A stretch of 64,000 nt of DNA from Anagrus nilaparvatae (GCA_022575985.1 JAKSXM010000007.1:60604501-60668500), one strand, 5' to 3'. Positions 46,541 to 58,983 are shown, numbered from the stretch's first letter. Notes: generated by a model from the sequence alone, not told the origin. A program made the numbers and translations.

Positions 46541-49470
46541 AATATAAATTAATTAGCAGTGGTGGATATAATTGGAACAGGATATATAATAATTATAACT
46601 TATAACATTGATTAACTAATTAATTAACCGTGTGATTTACTTTATAATAATATACTTACATGTATACTAGTACACTAAATAAAACTTTTGAGGTGCTGCT
46701 GTGTATATGTAAGCATATGAATGTATTAATGTATTGTATGATTGTATTGTATAAATTAAATGGTCAATTGAAATAACAACAGGCAGTAAATGGAGGGTCT
46801 AGTGTTTTATTTCGGGCTTTGCCCCCGAATCCTTATGGTGGCTGCTCCCCTCTGGACCCCTTTTATCTAGTTTACCGGAGGGGCAGGTCCAAGTACTCTA
46901 TTAGGAAGTAAGTGGAGTGTCCAATTTTTTGATTCGGGGGCTTTATATTCAAAAGTTATCTTAATTTTTGGTTAAATTCTGTTGTTTTATTAAGGTGGCA
47001 AGCCTATTTAGGGAAAAAAAAACATCTCTTTTTCTGGGTAGGTTTTCAGGTAGAAATAATTAAAATAATTTTTTCAAAATTGGCTTTTTAATAGATTATG
47101 AGTAGCTAAACATATATACATTTTTTTTTTTAATGGTGCCGAGTATAGGTGCTTAAAGTTAGGCCTCACTGTGCCTGATTGCAGCCTCCAACTTGTTCTG
47201 AAACATACCAAATTAAATTTTATATGTTTGTGAAATATTTTTTTTCTGGGTTGATGTATTCAAATTTCGGAAAATGGAAAATTGTGAAAATTATTTAATT
47301 TTTTTCAAAATTTTCAATTTTTGCACATGTTTTTTTCAAATAAAAAAAATTGGCACTTTATTTAAAAAATAATTTCGTAAATCCCGAAAAAAATTGTATT
47401 TTAAAAGTAGCCAAAAAATTAGGAAGATATCTTAATTATTTTTTGAGTTATCGTGTACATAAATTCAAATATCGTTGTTATTCTAGAATACTGTATCTTA
47501 CGTCTTTCGCGGTGTCTCGCTTAATCTTCTATAACTTCCTTATTATTCAAGATATCATTATAAAATTTTTTTCTCCATAATCTTAAGATGTTTGCGAACC
47601 CAAAAAAACAAAAAAAAAAACAAATATTGGTATAGAATCTTTTTTATTCATTTTGAGCTTTGAAAAAAGCCAAATTGGGTCCATTAAGGTCTGTCGAACC
47701 CAAAATCTCAAATAATCACTAATAGTCTTCCACCACAACAAACATACAATAAAAATGATAGTATATAAATGATAGTAACTACGTTAAAGGATTTTTTGTT
47801 GAAAAATAGAAAAATAAATTTTTAATAGTTTGATTATGTTATTAGATTCAGACGTCAGCGTAAACATTATACCAAAAATTTTGCGCTCTTGATATACTAA
47901 TAACAGTTGGGGGTGCTTTTTCTGCAAGGTTTGCGTAGAAACCATGTAAAATTTATAATTTGTACTTTATTACTTTCACGTGCGTTATCTACTAATATTT
48001 ATAACTATATATAAATATAATATACGAAGAACAAATTTTACTTCAGAGCTTTTAATACTGCAGCCTTTAAATTAAATATTCTCTTACAAATAGATAAGTG
48101 TAGCGCTATCATTAAACTTATTATATTTAAACATACTACTTTACTTAGAATTTAAAATAGGTACACAGCTTTTGATTTAGATATTAATTTTTTTTTTTAC
48201 TGAAAAACTAAGTCTTATATTTTAAAGAAAAATGGAAAATTAATTTTGTTTTACTACATAAATGCATTTTATTTAAAATTTAATACTATATACATTGCAA
48301 TTGTAAATTATTAATTATTTTTTAAAAGTAGAATTAAGAAAAAAATTCTAAAAACTTATTAAATTTTTGCATAGATTAGTTTATTATGTATAATTTCTCC
48401 TACAATTTTTAATCCATGAAATTAATTCTTTTTTCAAGTAAATATTTTAGATTATTATTAAAAAAGAATGTCTTTTTCAAGATTCATTAGTCTAGCGTGG
48501 CAGTCATAAAAGTTTATTTTTTTGGTGTCCTTTATCGCAAATATTTTGGTTCTTTTTTGGAGGAGTGATCATATTTTTAAATACAGCCCATCTTTAAACA
48601 TTCATATTCATTTTTAAATGCTCTGTTTTAAGTTTGGATTAGATTTTATAAAAAACTTTTTTTCATAATGATCCGGATGATATTTTTCGTTTTGTTAACA
48701 AATAATCGGTTCCTTATTAAAAAAATTATCATAGCTCTGTCGCCAGCAATAGTAATCACGCCCATAAATTCAATTCATTACCATGGAAAAATTAATGGTA
48801 TTTTTATTTTTCGACCTGCTTAATTAAATTCTGAGTCCATTTTGCAATATTCCTGATCAATTTTTTTTTATTAACCGATTATAGCAAACTTTTGCAATAG
48901 GTCAAAACATCCACTTCATCATACCCAAAAATTTACAGGTGCTAAAAAATATTTTTTTCTTGTCTCCTTTAAATATGGAGCTTCAAATTTATAATTAAAC
49001 AAATTTAAAATTTTTGCATATTTCGATGAATAATCCACCCTGAAAGCTTAAAGCAATGAATCTCCTTGAAAGTTACAAATAAATAATATCAATATACTTT
49101 TGTTGCCTCGGTTATAATAAAGTGTTATTTTAAGTATTAAAAATTTAAATTTTACGAAAATTATTTATAATTACTTAATTTTACCTACAACTTAACATTT
49201 TAAATATAGTTTTCTGTTAGAAGGGGAAAGTGACCGAGTGAAAAACAAGGCTTTTTTATATTTAAATCCTTCATAAAAAAATGCAATTTTCTTATAAAAT
49301 TTTTGCTCGTTCAATAATATTTAATGTTAGGAAAAAAAAGTGGGATAATATAAATATCATTGGAAATAAGTTGGAAGTTTTATTTTCTAAGTTAGTCAAA
49401 TTAAATTATTTGATCTGCAAACACAGGCAGTAAAATAAAATTTGATTTTTTAAAAAATATAAGAAAAAAC
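46541..49470. other. Intergenic, mostly AT-rich, no gene recognised
   Basis: A GC-richer patch at about 46790-46940 (ttcgggctttgcccccgaat; gtttaccggaggggcaggtc) carries short inverted pieces and two partly repeated phrases (gcagtaaatggagggtctag, ggaagtaagtggagtgtcca) and is probably a small mobile element. From 47000 onwards only low-complexity sequence is seen. Confidence 0.4.
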
Positions 49471-51176
49471 AAATAAAAATGAGTTTATTAAAAGTGCCTT
49501 TAAAAATATTAAGACTTTATGGTTTAGTTAATGATAATTCAAAATATAAAATAATTCAAATTTTTATCTCAATTTTAATTATTTTATCAGAACATTTATT
49601 ATTTGTTGCTTGCGGGAACTATTTATATAACAAAAATAACTGATTTAAAGGAATTTTATGATTGTCTTTACTATCAAATAGGAATACTTATAGTTTGTTG
49701 TAAGATGATTAATTTGGCATATAATCGTAAAAAAACTAATAAACTAGCCGAAAGTTTGCTAATGTCTTATTTTGAAACAAAAAATTCTTCTGAATCTCAA
49801 ATTCGTGATAAGTTTGATTTTGCAATCAGGTATAACTCTTTAATATCATTTAAAAAATATTTAAACTAAATTTTGAAACTGTGATATAGAATACTTACGA
49901 TAACGTGCAATGTACTTGGAGTGTCAACAGGATTATTCGCATGCATGGTACCTATTTCAATGGGAATTAAAGTGCTACCAATAAAATTATCATTACCATT
50001 TGATTTAGATGGTTACAGTTATTGGTTATTTTATGCTATTGAAATTATTTTAATATCATTTACATTGTAACATTACACATGACTGTTTGTTAGTTGGTTT
50101 TATTTATCAGGGATGTGCTCAATTAGAAATTATTTTTCATCGGTTTGAAGAAGGAATTGGAAAAAATCATCCGAATAAAAATAAAATAGAAAAAAAAACT
50201 GAAGAGAAACAATTATTTGAAAAATGTATTCAACATCATGAACTAATATACAAGTAAGATAAGAAAAATATAATTTTGCACAGTTTAATTTAAAATTTAG
50301 TCACTGAATTTTTCACTAGTCTTAGTGGATATTTAATTAAACATCAGCGATTTAAGTCTGACATCTTTTCGTTTTATATTTTAAAGTTATCTCCAAAATT
50401 GATAATTCAGTTTTGAAAAGACGATAAAATCGATCACTTCGTAAGAAAAATATCAAAAAATATAATGCTTTAGAAAATATTTTTCATTATTTCCTTACCG
50501 CGGGAATCTAAAACCCGTGTAGTAAATTTACTGTATAAATTTACAATAAATAAATTTTTTTGGCAATTTCCGTAAAATCCTTTGAGAAATTTGCCATTTC
50601 GAAGCTTTTACTGTGTATGTAAAAAAACAACGGTTACGTTGCTTTGCTTGAAAATTTTAACCAAGCGATTGAATTTTCAAGCAGAATCGAAAATAGGCTT
50701 AAAATTTATTTTATTTTTTTGAATTATATTGGTTATTAATAAGTTATTCAGGCTAATAAGCTATTCAATATCTAAAAAGAAATTTTTTTGATTGATATTG
50801 TGTAGTTTAAAATTTTTTAATTCATCTAACAAATATCAGAAGCATACCCTAAAAATTCTATAATCTGCTTGAAAATTAAAAAAAGCTGCTTGAAATTTCC
50901 ACCAAAGCAACTTAACCGTGATATTTAAAAGTGCAAAAAATAGCTGAAAAGTTCTTGGACTTATGTAAAATTTCGAAGAAATTAGTTAAGCTGCACTCCT
51001 TTATTGCAACACTATACTTAAATTTTACTTGAGTTACTTGAAAATTCAAACAAAAGGACTCCTTCAGATAGTCCACGCTAAGATAGCCCATGCTGAATTT
51101 CGAACATGAAATTTCAACCACATAATATTAAAATTAATAAAAAGAAAGACACATCAAAAAGTTTTAAGATACTTAG

Positions 51177-51417
51177 CCCTTTTAAAAATAGGCTACACGC
51201 ATTTCGGACACTTTAAATTTATCATTTTTAATTTTGACCACGAATAACAAAATATTTATATTGCCTAATAAACATAAAAATTTTTATTTTTTAATTCAAC
51301 TACCTGTAATTTTTGTATTTTATTTTGCTTGTGGGCAATATAAAAAATTTTGCAATTCGTTGAAGAGCAATGTTAAATTTAAGGTGTCCGAAATGTTTGT
51401 GTCCTTTTTTAAGAGGG
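51177..51417. mobile_element. Small inverted-repeat element, about 240 bp
   Basis: CCCTTTTAAAAATAGGCTAC, then cgcatttcggacactttaaa at the left, is matched inverted by tttaaggtgtccgaaatg and cctttttt-aagaggg at the right (51381-51417). It lies inside the left flank of the nested block. Non-coding; the open frames across it are chance. Confidence 0.55.
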
Positions 51418-51505
51418 TTAAATTGGTTAATTATTTTTATATGGTTCTCATGTTTTTTTTTTTTAATTCATTCATTGTGTTTGATATTACCTGTAAGTAA
51501 TATTT

Positions 51506-53965
51506 ACCAGTCAATTTACGGTGGAGGGGGGTGTTATCATATATGGGTATTATAATCACCTACCAACACCAGAATTGGTCTACTATATGTTTTTTGGGTC
51601 GCTGATCACGAATTTCGGAGTCTTTTCTATGAGAATTGATTTGCAAAAACTAACCCTAAAAAGGGGTATTTATGATGTATTCAAATTTTGGGCAGTCAGA
51701 TTTGGTCCATAAGGGTTTTTTGGGTCGCTTATCAAGAGGATTTTTTTAAGAAAAGTTAATATTTCACCCCTTAATTAGCAAAAATACCCATAATAAGGGA
51801 GTGTTTTTGCTATTTTAGCACTTTAAGTGTTCATAAACGGTTTTAATGGGTTTTTGGGTCGCTGAACAAGAATTTTGGGGATTTTTTTGTTAAAAATTAA
51901 TTTCTCACCCTTAAATTAACAGAAACTACTCCTAAAAGGGGTGTTTTTGCTATTTTCGCAATGCGAAAGTTTCTGTTAATTTAAGGGTGAGAAATTAATT
52001 TTTAACAAAAATTTTCCCAAATTTCTTATTCAGCGACCCAAAAAACCCATTTGAACCAATTTTGAACGCTGAAAGAGCGAAAGTAGCAAAACCAACTTTT
52101 TAGGGGTAGTTTTGCTAATTTAGGGGGGAGAAATTAATTTTTAATAAAAAATTCCCCGAAATTCATGATTAGCAACCCAAAAAACTAATATAAACTGAAT
52201 CTTAACACTGACAATGCGAAAATAGCAAAAACATCCCTTTAAGGGGTAGCTTCTGTTAATTTAAGGGGGAAGAAATTAATTTTTAACAAAAAATTCCCTA
52301 AAATTTTTGTAAGTGCTAAAATAGCAAAAACACCACCTTTTTAGGGGTATTTTTTGCTAGTAAAGGGATGAAATATCAACTTTTAATAGAAAAGTCCTCG
52401 AAATTCAACTGATCAGTGACCCAAAAAATCTTTATGGACCAATTCTGATCGCCCGAAATTCGAATACATCAAAAATACCCTTTATAGGGGAATTTTTTTA
52501 AAATTTAAGGGTGTTCCATCAATTTCTCATAGAAAAGACTCCGAAATTCGTGACCAGCGACCCAAAAAATCTATAGTAGACCAAATCTGGTGGTGGTAGC
52601 CTACAAAAATCTTTTAAAATTAATAAAAGTAGGTGTAGATGAAAATGCACAACTAAATATATCTGAAGAAGACGAAGATGAAGAGAATGAAGATGAAGAA
52701 TGTTACGAAGAAAGCAATAATGAAGAAAGCAATAACAATAATAGCAATAACGTTTCACAAACTTTAATCAAAGTACGCGCAGTATGCAAAAAACTACATT
52801 ACTCAGAGCAACTGAATATTCACCTGAAACTCTGTTGTGCAACAAATAAAGTTGAATTTAAAAAAGTAGTACTTGATGTAAAAACTAGGTGGGATAGTGC
52901 TTATGAGATGTTGAAAGTTTTTTTGGGATTAAAAAAAGCATTGTTACTCATGTTTGATTTAAATGAAGACCTAAGAAAGTTTAAGATAGAAGAAAATGAA
53001 TGGGAATTGCTAGAAGAAATCTACAAATTTTTGCATCATTTTAAACATGTTTCCAAAATTTTGTCGTCAGAGAACTTATGTACTTTGCCAGAAGTTGTTG
53101 TAATGTTTAATTTTCTTATCGATAAAATTGAAGAAATTACTTTTGCTTTGAATGACAAAATTGATCGGGCAAGTAATGATGAAATATTGATTTTAGCATA
53201 TAATGCTGGTCGAGATAAAATCCTTAAACACTACAATAAGTGTAATTGGATGTACTGTGTTTCGTTAATTCTCGATCCAAGGCATAAAGTCGCAGCTTTT
53301 GAAAACAGTATTTGGGGGAAAAAAATGAAAGATGAATCCATCAAAGTTTTTAAAGATATTTATAGAGATAAATATTATAAAGAAGAAGAAATTGAAAATA
53401 TAGAAATGCTTCGCAAAAAGCCAAGAATTGATTCGGAATATTTTCTAAATGTGAACTCAATTTACATTGATGAAAAAAGTACATTTGACGATGATTGCAT
53501 TAGTAAAGAGCTAGATGAATATATAAAATCACCAAAAGCACCAACAAATACAAATATTCTAGAATGGTGGCGAAAACACGAAACCATACACCCAACTTTG
53601 GCTAACATGGCTAAAGATGTACTGAGCACATTAGCTCCCTCAGTCCTAATAGAACGTTTTTTTTTCGTAGGCTCATTAGCAATGACAGCCAAATGAACAA
53701 GGTTGAAAGACGAATCATTAAAATCCATAATGTGTATTGATTCTTGGGCAAGATCTAAATTATGTGAATTTATATGCGAATTTAATTTACTTTTATATAT
53801 TTCTTAATAAAAATTATTTTTATTATACAAATTTATTAAATTTTTTGTGTACCGATATCGATATTATCGACATATCGACCCCTTTGATATCGATGAAATA
53901 TCGAAATATCGTGGAACTCTAGTGGTAGGTGATTATATAGCCTCAAAACCGTATATTGACTGGAG
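51506..53965. mobile_element. Foldback element (family F), copy 3, carrying an inserted hAT remnant
   Basis: The left end accagtcaatttacgg (51506) and right end ccgtatattgactgg (53963) are inverted. Inside, subunits run forward (51590-51960: gttttttgggtcgctgatca, then aaaggggtgttttt) and then in reverse (51990-52590: agcgacccaaaaaa, ttaaggggtagtttt). The right arm is split at 52593-52599 by the hAT remnant, and its outer part resumes at 53922 (gtggtaggtgattata). Subunits resemble copies 1, 2 and 4. Confidence 0.75.
52600..53921 (+). pseudogene. hAT transposase remnant, N-terminally truncated
   Basis: An open frame from 52590 to 53696 (first codons come from the flanking repeat) encodes about 365 residues. 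In order: a Glu/Asp/Asn-rich acidic stretch (residues about 20-55), VKTRWDSAYEML, NWMYCVSLILDPRHKVAAF, and near the end the hAT dimerisation region ILEWWRKHETIHPTLANMAK, then DVLSTLAPSVLIERFF. The frame stops at TGA (53694), but the same frame continues with TRLKDESLKSIMCIDSWARS, the usual C-terminus, so the stop is a CGA-to-TGA type change. The zinc-finger N-terminus and left terminal repeat are missing. The right end tagagttccacgatatttcg (read inwards from 53921) and GTGGTAG on both sides (52593-52599, 53922-53928; about 7 of 8 bases) mark it as a separate insertion. Inactive. Confidence 0.85.
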
Positions 53966-54836
53966 TACTGGTTTAAATTTCGTGTCTGAAATTTCGCGAG
54001 GGATATTTTAGCGTGGACTATCCATAAATTAAAAACACACCGAAAAGAACCGCCTGTAATTAGATTTTTTTTCGTTTTATTTTATTCTATACATGTACAG
54101 TGTACAATATACTATTATAAGAATTTTACAGAACTTTTATTTTTGCAAAAGAAATTGTTGAAACTTACCAAATAATTATATTTGTGCAGTTTACTGTCAC
54201 CACTATAATGATATTTTTTGGTATTTATCATTTATCACTTGTAGCAAATAACTTTTTTGATATACTATTTGATTTAACGTTTTTAAATTGATTACTAATA
54301 CAACTATTTATATTCTGTTTTTTCGGAAGCGAAATAACTGCTTATGTGAGTACCTCATTTTATTTTTTATTAATAAAAATTTTAAATCACTCAAAAAAAA
54401 AATGAACATTGTATTTTATTATTTTTTGACATTTTTTGGCTAATTCCAGACTTTTCAAAATTTTTTATACTTTTTGCCAGATTTTCCCTAATTATTTTAT
54501 AGTGATTTTTATTTAAAATTAAAAGTTTGTTAAGTCTAGAATCAGGTGAAAACGCTTTATAAATATTTTATAAAGCGTTTATAACTTTATTTATTGAACT
54601 GGGATAATTTAAATGTTGGATCAAGAAAAGATTTACTGTTAATTATGATACGTTTAACGAAACCAATTTATATAACTGGAGGATTTTTTATAACGTTATC
54701 ATTAAAATTATTTGTAGTTGTGAGTATGAAAATTTTTAAATTATTATAAATTTAAATTATTTATTTTCATATTTTATTTTAGATTTTAAAAACTTCATAT
54801 TCAGCTTTTAATTTATTAGAAATGACAGCAAAATAA

Positions 54837-55092
54837 GACCAGTCGTATAAATTGTAGTAACAGTTGGATATTATAGCATATAGAATACCCTGTACTGCAA
54901 TAGTTTTTTGTATATTAGTTTTAGTTAATATTTAAAAGCAAATACATTGACACTTTTAGTATAGAATAAACTAATTTTTAAATTTGCTGTACCAATTTTT
55001 TAGAGTTTTTCTGCAAGATTGTAATTTTTTGAAACACTGATTTTAAATTTTTTAATTTTTATACTAAAAAATTGTTACCAATACCGATTTAC
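54837..55092. other. Short AT-rich spacer after the odorant receptor pseudogene
   Basis: No feature recognised between the receptor stop codon and the TTAA-flanked element. Confidence 0.4.
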
Positions 55093-55096
55093 TTAA

Positions 55097-55804
55097 GGCG
55101 CGCTTCTGATTTTTTAAGTAAAAAAACGCATTTTGAAATTGGTAATAACTTTTTTATTTAAATATTTATTTAAAAAATATTTTTTTTTAATGAATATATA
55201 AGTCTTAATATACATGTTTTTTTTATTAATTTTTTTTTTTATTGTCCCATTTTGTAAATATGGACCGGAAATTTGAAGGCTGTTTTTTTGCGGTCACCAG
55301 GAAATCTCCACTCCAGGTATCCTGAAAAAAAAAAATTCGACGAGGTTGTTTTTAGAACCGTTATACCTAGTGTGGAAACCAACAAAATTTTGAAATTTAA
55401 AAAAAATAAAAAATTGGACCGTAAAAGAAAAAAAAAATCAATTTTCGCGCACGAAATAGGACCTTTTACGTTAAAAAAAAAGTACAAAAAAGGCAATTTT
55501 ATATATTTTTGTTGGTTTCCGCACTGGGTATTTAGTTTATAAAAAAAAAATCTAGTCAATCCAACCAGTATTTTTAGAGCAATCCTGGTGACCGATTTAA
55601 AAAAGATGGTTTCGAGAAAAACGCGTTTAAAGTTTTTTTTCCCATTCACAAACCTGGTTTCCTGCTTATAACAACCTTAATATCTTTGTAACGGTAACGA
55701 ATTTTTGTACAAAATTTTTTTCTCATATTCTTGAAATATTTTTACACCCAAAAAAAAATAAAAAAAAATATCAAAAATTTTTTAAAATTTTTCAGAGGCG
55801 CGCC
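55097..55804. mobile_element. TTAA-flanked inverted-repeat element (708 bp), piggyBac-type footprint
   Basis: The ends are GGCGCGCTTCTGATTTTTT (55097) and AAAATTTTTCAGAGGCGCGCC (ending 55804; the 21st base marks the junction), each bordered by TTAA (55093-55096 and 55805-55808). The inside is poly(A)/poly(T)-rich with partial self-complementarity. Long open frames on both strands (55239-55649, 55273-55542) are low-complexity K/F-rich translations and are not accepted as genes. Confidence 0.72.
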
Positions 55805-55808
55805 TTAA

Positions 55809-56399
55809 ATAATTTATGATTTTGTTTGTATTACAAATGTTGTTAAATGTTTAAATAATGTTAATTATTGTAAAACTATATAAGTATTCTACACAAAGTA
55901 AAATGTAACTAAAAGAAATTGTTTAAATTATTGTTCAATAGAAAAAAGTGGTTTAAATTTCTTGAAGTAATCTTAAAACTCAAGAATTATATAATAAAAA
56001 CCGTCGGTGATGAAAAATAGTCAATCGATAAAATATTTATAGGTTGCCACCTTCGATGAATATATAATCAACTATTATTTGACTATTTTTCATCGCTGGG
56101 TTCCGTTTAGGCTTATCATATTTTGAAATTGAGATATTTAAACCATATTATGTTTACTTCTAATATATCTTTAATGAAAAAGTACATGCTTTTTAGTATT
56201 TAGTACAAGAATGTAAAAGGAAAGAAAAATTGAAAATGATTATTTGTTTAAATATATACAAGTTAATTTTTTGTAATTTTTGAGTAATAAAAGCCTGAGT
56301 TTCCAGATCTGTGCAACTTTGTTGAAAAGTCTGTCTGCCTCATATTAAAGATCATTCAATTTTAAGGGAAGGTCTCGTTGGAAATTTTTCTATAACCTT
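55809..56399. other. Intergenic with one small palindromic element
   Basis: At about 56005-56100, gtgatgaaaaatagtcaat and tttgactatttttcatcgc form an inverted pair around about 60 bp, likely a tiny MITE. Nothing else recognised. Confidence 0.45.
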
Positions 56400-57461
56400 A
56401 TCAGAAATGAGTTAACTCCGCTGTACCGGTCCCAAGCCCGGAGCCTCATAAGGCTGAGGAAGGAGGTGGGTGGTTCAGGCCGCCTTTTTTCAAGGTTGAA
56501 CTAGAATCAAGGATATAGGATATAGCTCTCTGTAACAACTGAGGCTGCCCTATAAATCGGGTCTCATGCCTTGCATTTCTCCGTGGACATGCTCTATACT
56601 TTATCCCATGTGTGCATGTTAGGAATGCCGCAGACCGCTCATAGTTAGTCTATAAGTGGTTCTGGAATAACTGAGGCTGCCCTATAAACCGGGTCTTATG
56701 CCTTGTCTTTCCTTCGAGCATTCTTGACAAGCATGCAGCCGCAGACTGCTATCCTAAAACTATCCTTGAGGAAGAGGCATATTAAAGGGGCTCCAAGGTT
56801 TTCTCCAACCTAAGTGCGATATAAGCCACATACAGGGTTGCCTTAGACATGACGTATTGGCTCTTAGCATAGGAGAATTCTACCTCGAGCACAGCGACGT
56901 AGCCGATTAAAGGTAGTCGCGAGTCCCGCTAAATCATGACTGCAGGTTGTATTTTCTGGTTTAGTAATGTGTGAAGGTCCTGGGTTATTAGGTTATTGGG
57001 AAGTAGCATTGTCATCAGACAAGGAGGAGCAATCCTCCATTCTGTAGAGGATCTATCTATGGAATCAATGCCGTCTGGTTCCAGAGTAAAATCTGACATC
57101 AGCCCTCATGACTCCACTGGTAGATGCCTGACCTGTTCCATGACAGGTATAAAACATTGTGGGATGGTAGCAAACATAGAGGTGGAAACACTTCACCTGT
57201 TAGATTGAGGATTGGTGTTCCCTCGCGTCACCGCCTCTCAATCGAAGTCTGTTACATGCCGGATTAATAATCGTATGTGATGTAATCAGACATGGTGGTG
57301 AAAACCCCCCGATCTGTAGGACTATTATCACTGGATGAACGCTGGAAGCTGATAGATACTCTCTGTCAGCGACTAACGTAAATCCTTCAATAATACTCTG
57401 AAGGGTACTCTTACCCAACTAAGGGCCCTTTGTCCAGGCACACAGGCTTATTTTATGAACA
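56400..57461 (+). mobile_element. 5' untranslated region of the R1-clade-like retrotransposon
   Basis: Markedly GC-richer than the surroundings and continuous with the ORF1 below. It contains a direct repeat of about 60 bp offset by about 131 bp (aactgaggctgccctataaa at 56537 and 56668, each followed by cgggtct-atgccttg). The left limit at about 56400 is where base composition changes; no target duplication was found. Short open frames here are not supported as genes. Confidence 0.55.
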
Positions 57462-58983
57462 ATGCTAAATAAATACAGTGAATTACCCCAGGTTGATACC
57501 CCTCTTACAGAGGATTCAAACATGGAGAGAGATATTACGCAGATGAGAGACTCAGTCAAAGTACAGAAGAACTGTAATATGACTGTCAAAAAAGGCATAG
57601 CTGAGTTTGAAAAATATTTAGCCAGGCTTAAGACAATTTTTGAACTGCAGCAGGAGCTTTTAAATGGAAAACAAAAACCCGATATTCCTATAGAGGAAGC
57701 ATCAAGAGCTATGACTGGAAAAAAAGGAAAGAAGAGGGCTCGGACTGCGTCCCGAAGCCCACCCGGAAAGGAGAATACAAAAAAGAGACCGGCGCAGAAA
57801 ACGTCCCCGGAACTCCCTCTAAGGAAGACCTTCGCTAATGCAGTGATGTCTCCTCCGAAAGATATGGTCCAGGAGGTGAATCAGTTAGCTTCTGGCCAGC
57901 AAACGCAGCCAAAAGATGTAGCTACAGATACCTCCCCTCCAGACGAGGATGATTTCGTCGCTGTTAAAAGCAAAGGTCAAAGAAAAAAGGAAAAGAAGAA
58001 AAAGAAAAAAAGAGTTTGAAAGAAAGGAGGCAGAGGCTCGTAAAAACCAAGAGCAGGAACAGAAGAAGCAGCAGGAGAAGCAGCAGCCAAAAATAACTGC
58101 AGCGGCAGCAAACCTGCGGCAGGGGGCAGAGAATAAAAGAAGCAAAAAGAAAAAGCCGCAGAAGAAGGAAGGAGATGGCGTATCTCCTCCTTCCGAGGCG
58201 ACAGAAAAAGGCAGGAGTAAGAAGCGCCAGAACCGGCGCATAAGGATCTCTAAGCGTAAGGAGGCTCTAATAATAAAGCCTCCTGAAGGGAAGTCTTATG
58301 CAACAGCCCTGCTGGAGATCAAAAGAGGGGTCCAACTAAAGGATTCGGGGACTGAGGTTCACCAAATCCAGAAAACCCAGGATGGCAGCGTCCTAATAGA
58401 GCTGAGCTCGTCAAAAGACCGGCAAAAACTATTAGACGCTGTGAAAACGGTCGCAGGCCCAGAAAGTACAGTCAAGGAACTGATTCCATACCTAACCGTG
58501 GAGATCAGAAGCCTAGATGGTACTACTGGTAGCGACGAAGTGAGGCAGGTGATAAAGGAGTCAACCAAGCTGCAGAACGAAAACGACATAAAAGTCGCCA
58601 TCTTCAAGGCTAAGGGCACTAAGGCGGATATGGCGGTCGTAGACCTACCAGAAGCCGCCGCACTAAAATTGACCAAAAAAGGCCGGCTAAATAATGGCTG
58701 GTCTAATTGGCAAGTGCGCTTAAGAGCCGAGGTTACACGGTGCTTTAAGTGTCTTGGTTTCGGCCACAACCAGTGGTCATGTAAGGGCATGGACCGAAAA
58801 TTTGCGTGTTTTAAATGTGGCGTTCAAGGCCACAAGTCAGAAAAATGTCCTGTGGAAAAAGCAGAATGCTTCCTCTGCAGGGAAAGAACTGACAAGGCCA
58901 AAACCGACCACCTTCCAGGATGCGGAGCATGTAAGTGTTATCGGGAGGCACTTACGGCAAGGAAGATAAAGTGTCATCGGTAA
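57462..58983 (+). pseudogene. Retrotransposon ORF1 (gag-like, CCHC zinc knuckles), one frameshift
   Basis: The first frame (57462-58019, 185 codons) begins MLNKYSELPQVDTPL and is Lys/Glu-rich. The second (open 57949-58983) takes over with KEAEARKNQEQEQKKQQEKQ. The switch must occur in the A-rich stretch 57985-58016 (aaaaagaagaaaaagaaaaa). The C-terminal part has a conserved gag middle (KSYATALLEIKRGVQL) and three cysteine motifs: CFKCLGFGHNQWSC, CFKCGVQGHKSEKC and CFLC...HLPGCGACKC. This arrangement is typical of R1/jockey-group ORF1 proteins, which bind the element RNA. The frameshift may be a mutation, an assembly slip in the A-run, or programmed; mutation is simplest. Confidence 0.85.

Larger units (their letters stand above)
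51068..54021. mobile_element. Outer inverted-repeat element in the odorant receptor intron
   Basis: ATAGTCCACGCTAAGATAGC at 51068 is matched, inverted, by ATATTTTAGCGTGGACTAT ending at 54021. The arms continue about 45 bp (gaatttcgaacatgaaattt against aaatttcgtgtctgaaattt). Everything between is later insertion or its own interior. No transposase that clearly belongs to it. Confidence 0.6.
49479..54836 (+). pseudogene. Odorant receptor (7tm_6 family) pseudogene, interrupted by nested elements
   Basis: Exon 1 (49479-49829) starts MSLLKVPLKILRLYGLV, shifts frame near 49600, and continues ITDLKEFYDCLYYQIGILIV. Exon 2 (49890-50253) encodes ILTITCNVLGVSTGLFACMV and, after a second frameshift near 50065, HDCLLVGFIYQGCAQLEIIF and CIQHHELIYK. 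Exon 3 (54132-54345) gives TFIFAKEIVETYQIIIFVQF and LFIFCFFGSEITAY, with an in-frame TGA at 54289-54291. The next exon is damaged at its start but reads NWDNLNVGSRKDLLLIMIRL and PIYITGGFFITLSLKLFVV to 54719. The last exon (54783-54836) ends ILKTSYSAFNLLEMTAK. Exon order, phases (AA|A, AG|A) and the C-terminal GSEITAY...LKTSYS pattern are typical of insect odorant receptors. The 3.9-kb intron 50254-54131 holds the nested elements. Two frameshifts and a stop make it non-functional. Confidence 0.85.

Noticed and set aside
45867..46542. Long + strand frames with RERERERE runs
   Set aside because: They cross a (GA)n repeat and run opposite to the retrotransposon coding strand, which gives recognisable protein blocks.
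51234..51712. Three overlapping + strand frames of 61-88 codons
   Set aside because: They run through a small inverted-repeat element and the start of the foldback element and show no protein similarity.
55239..55649. 136-codon frame on the - strand and an 89-codon frame on the + strand
   Set aside because: Low-complexity F/K-rich translations of poly(A)/poly(T) tracts inside the TTAA element; both strands are open for the same reason.
57885..58241. 118-codon - strand frame with Cys/Phe-rich sequence
   Set aside because: Antisense of the Lys/Glu-rich ORF1 of the retrotransposon.
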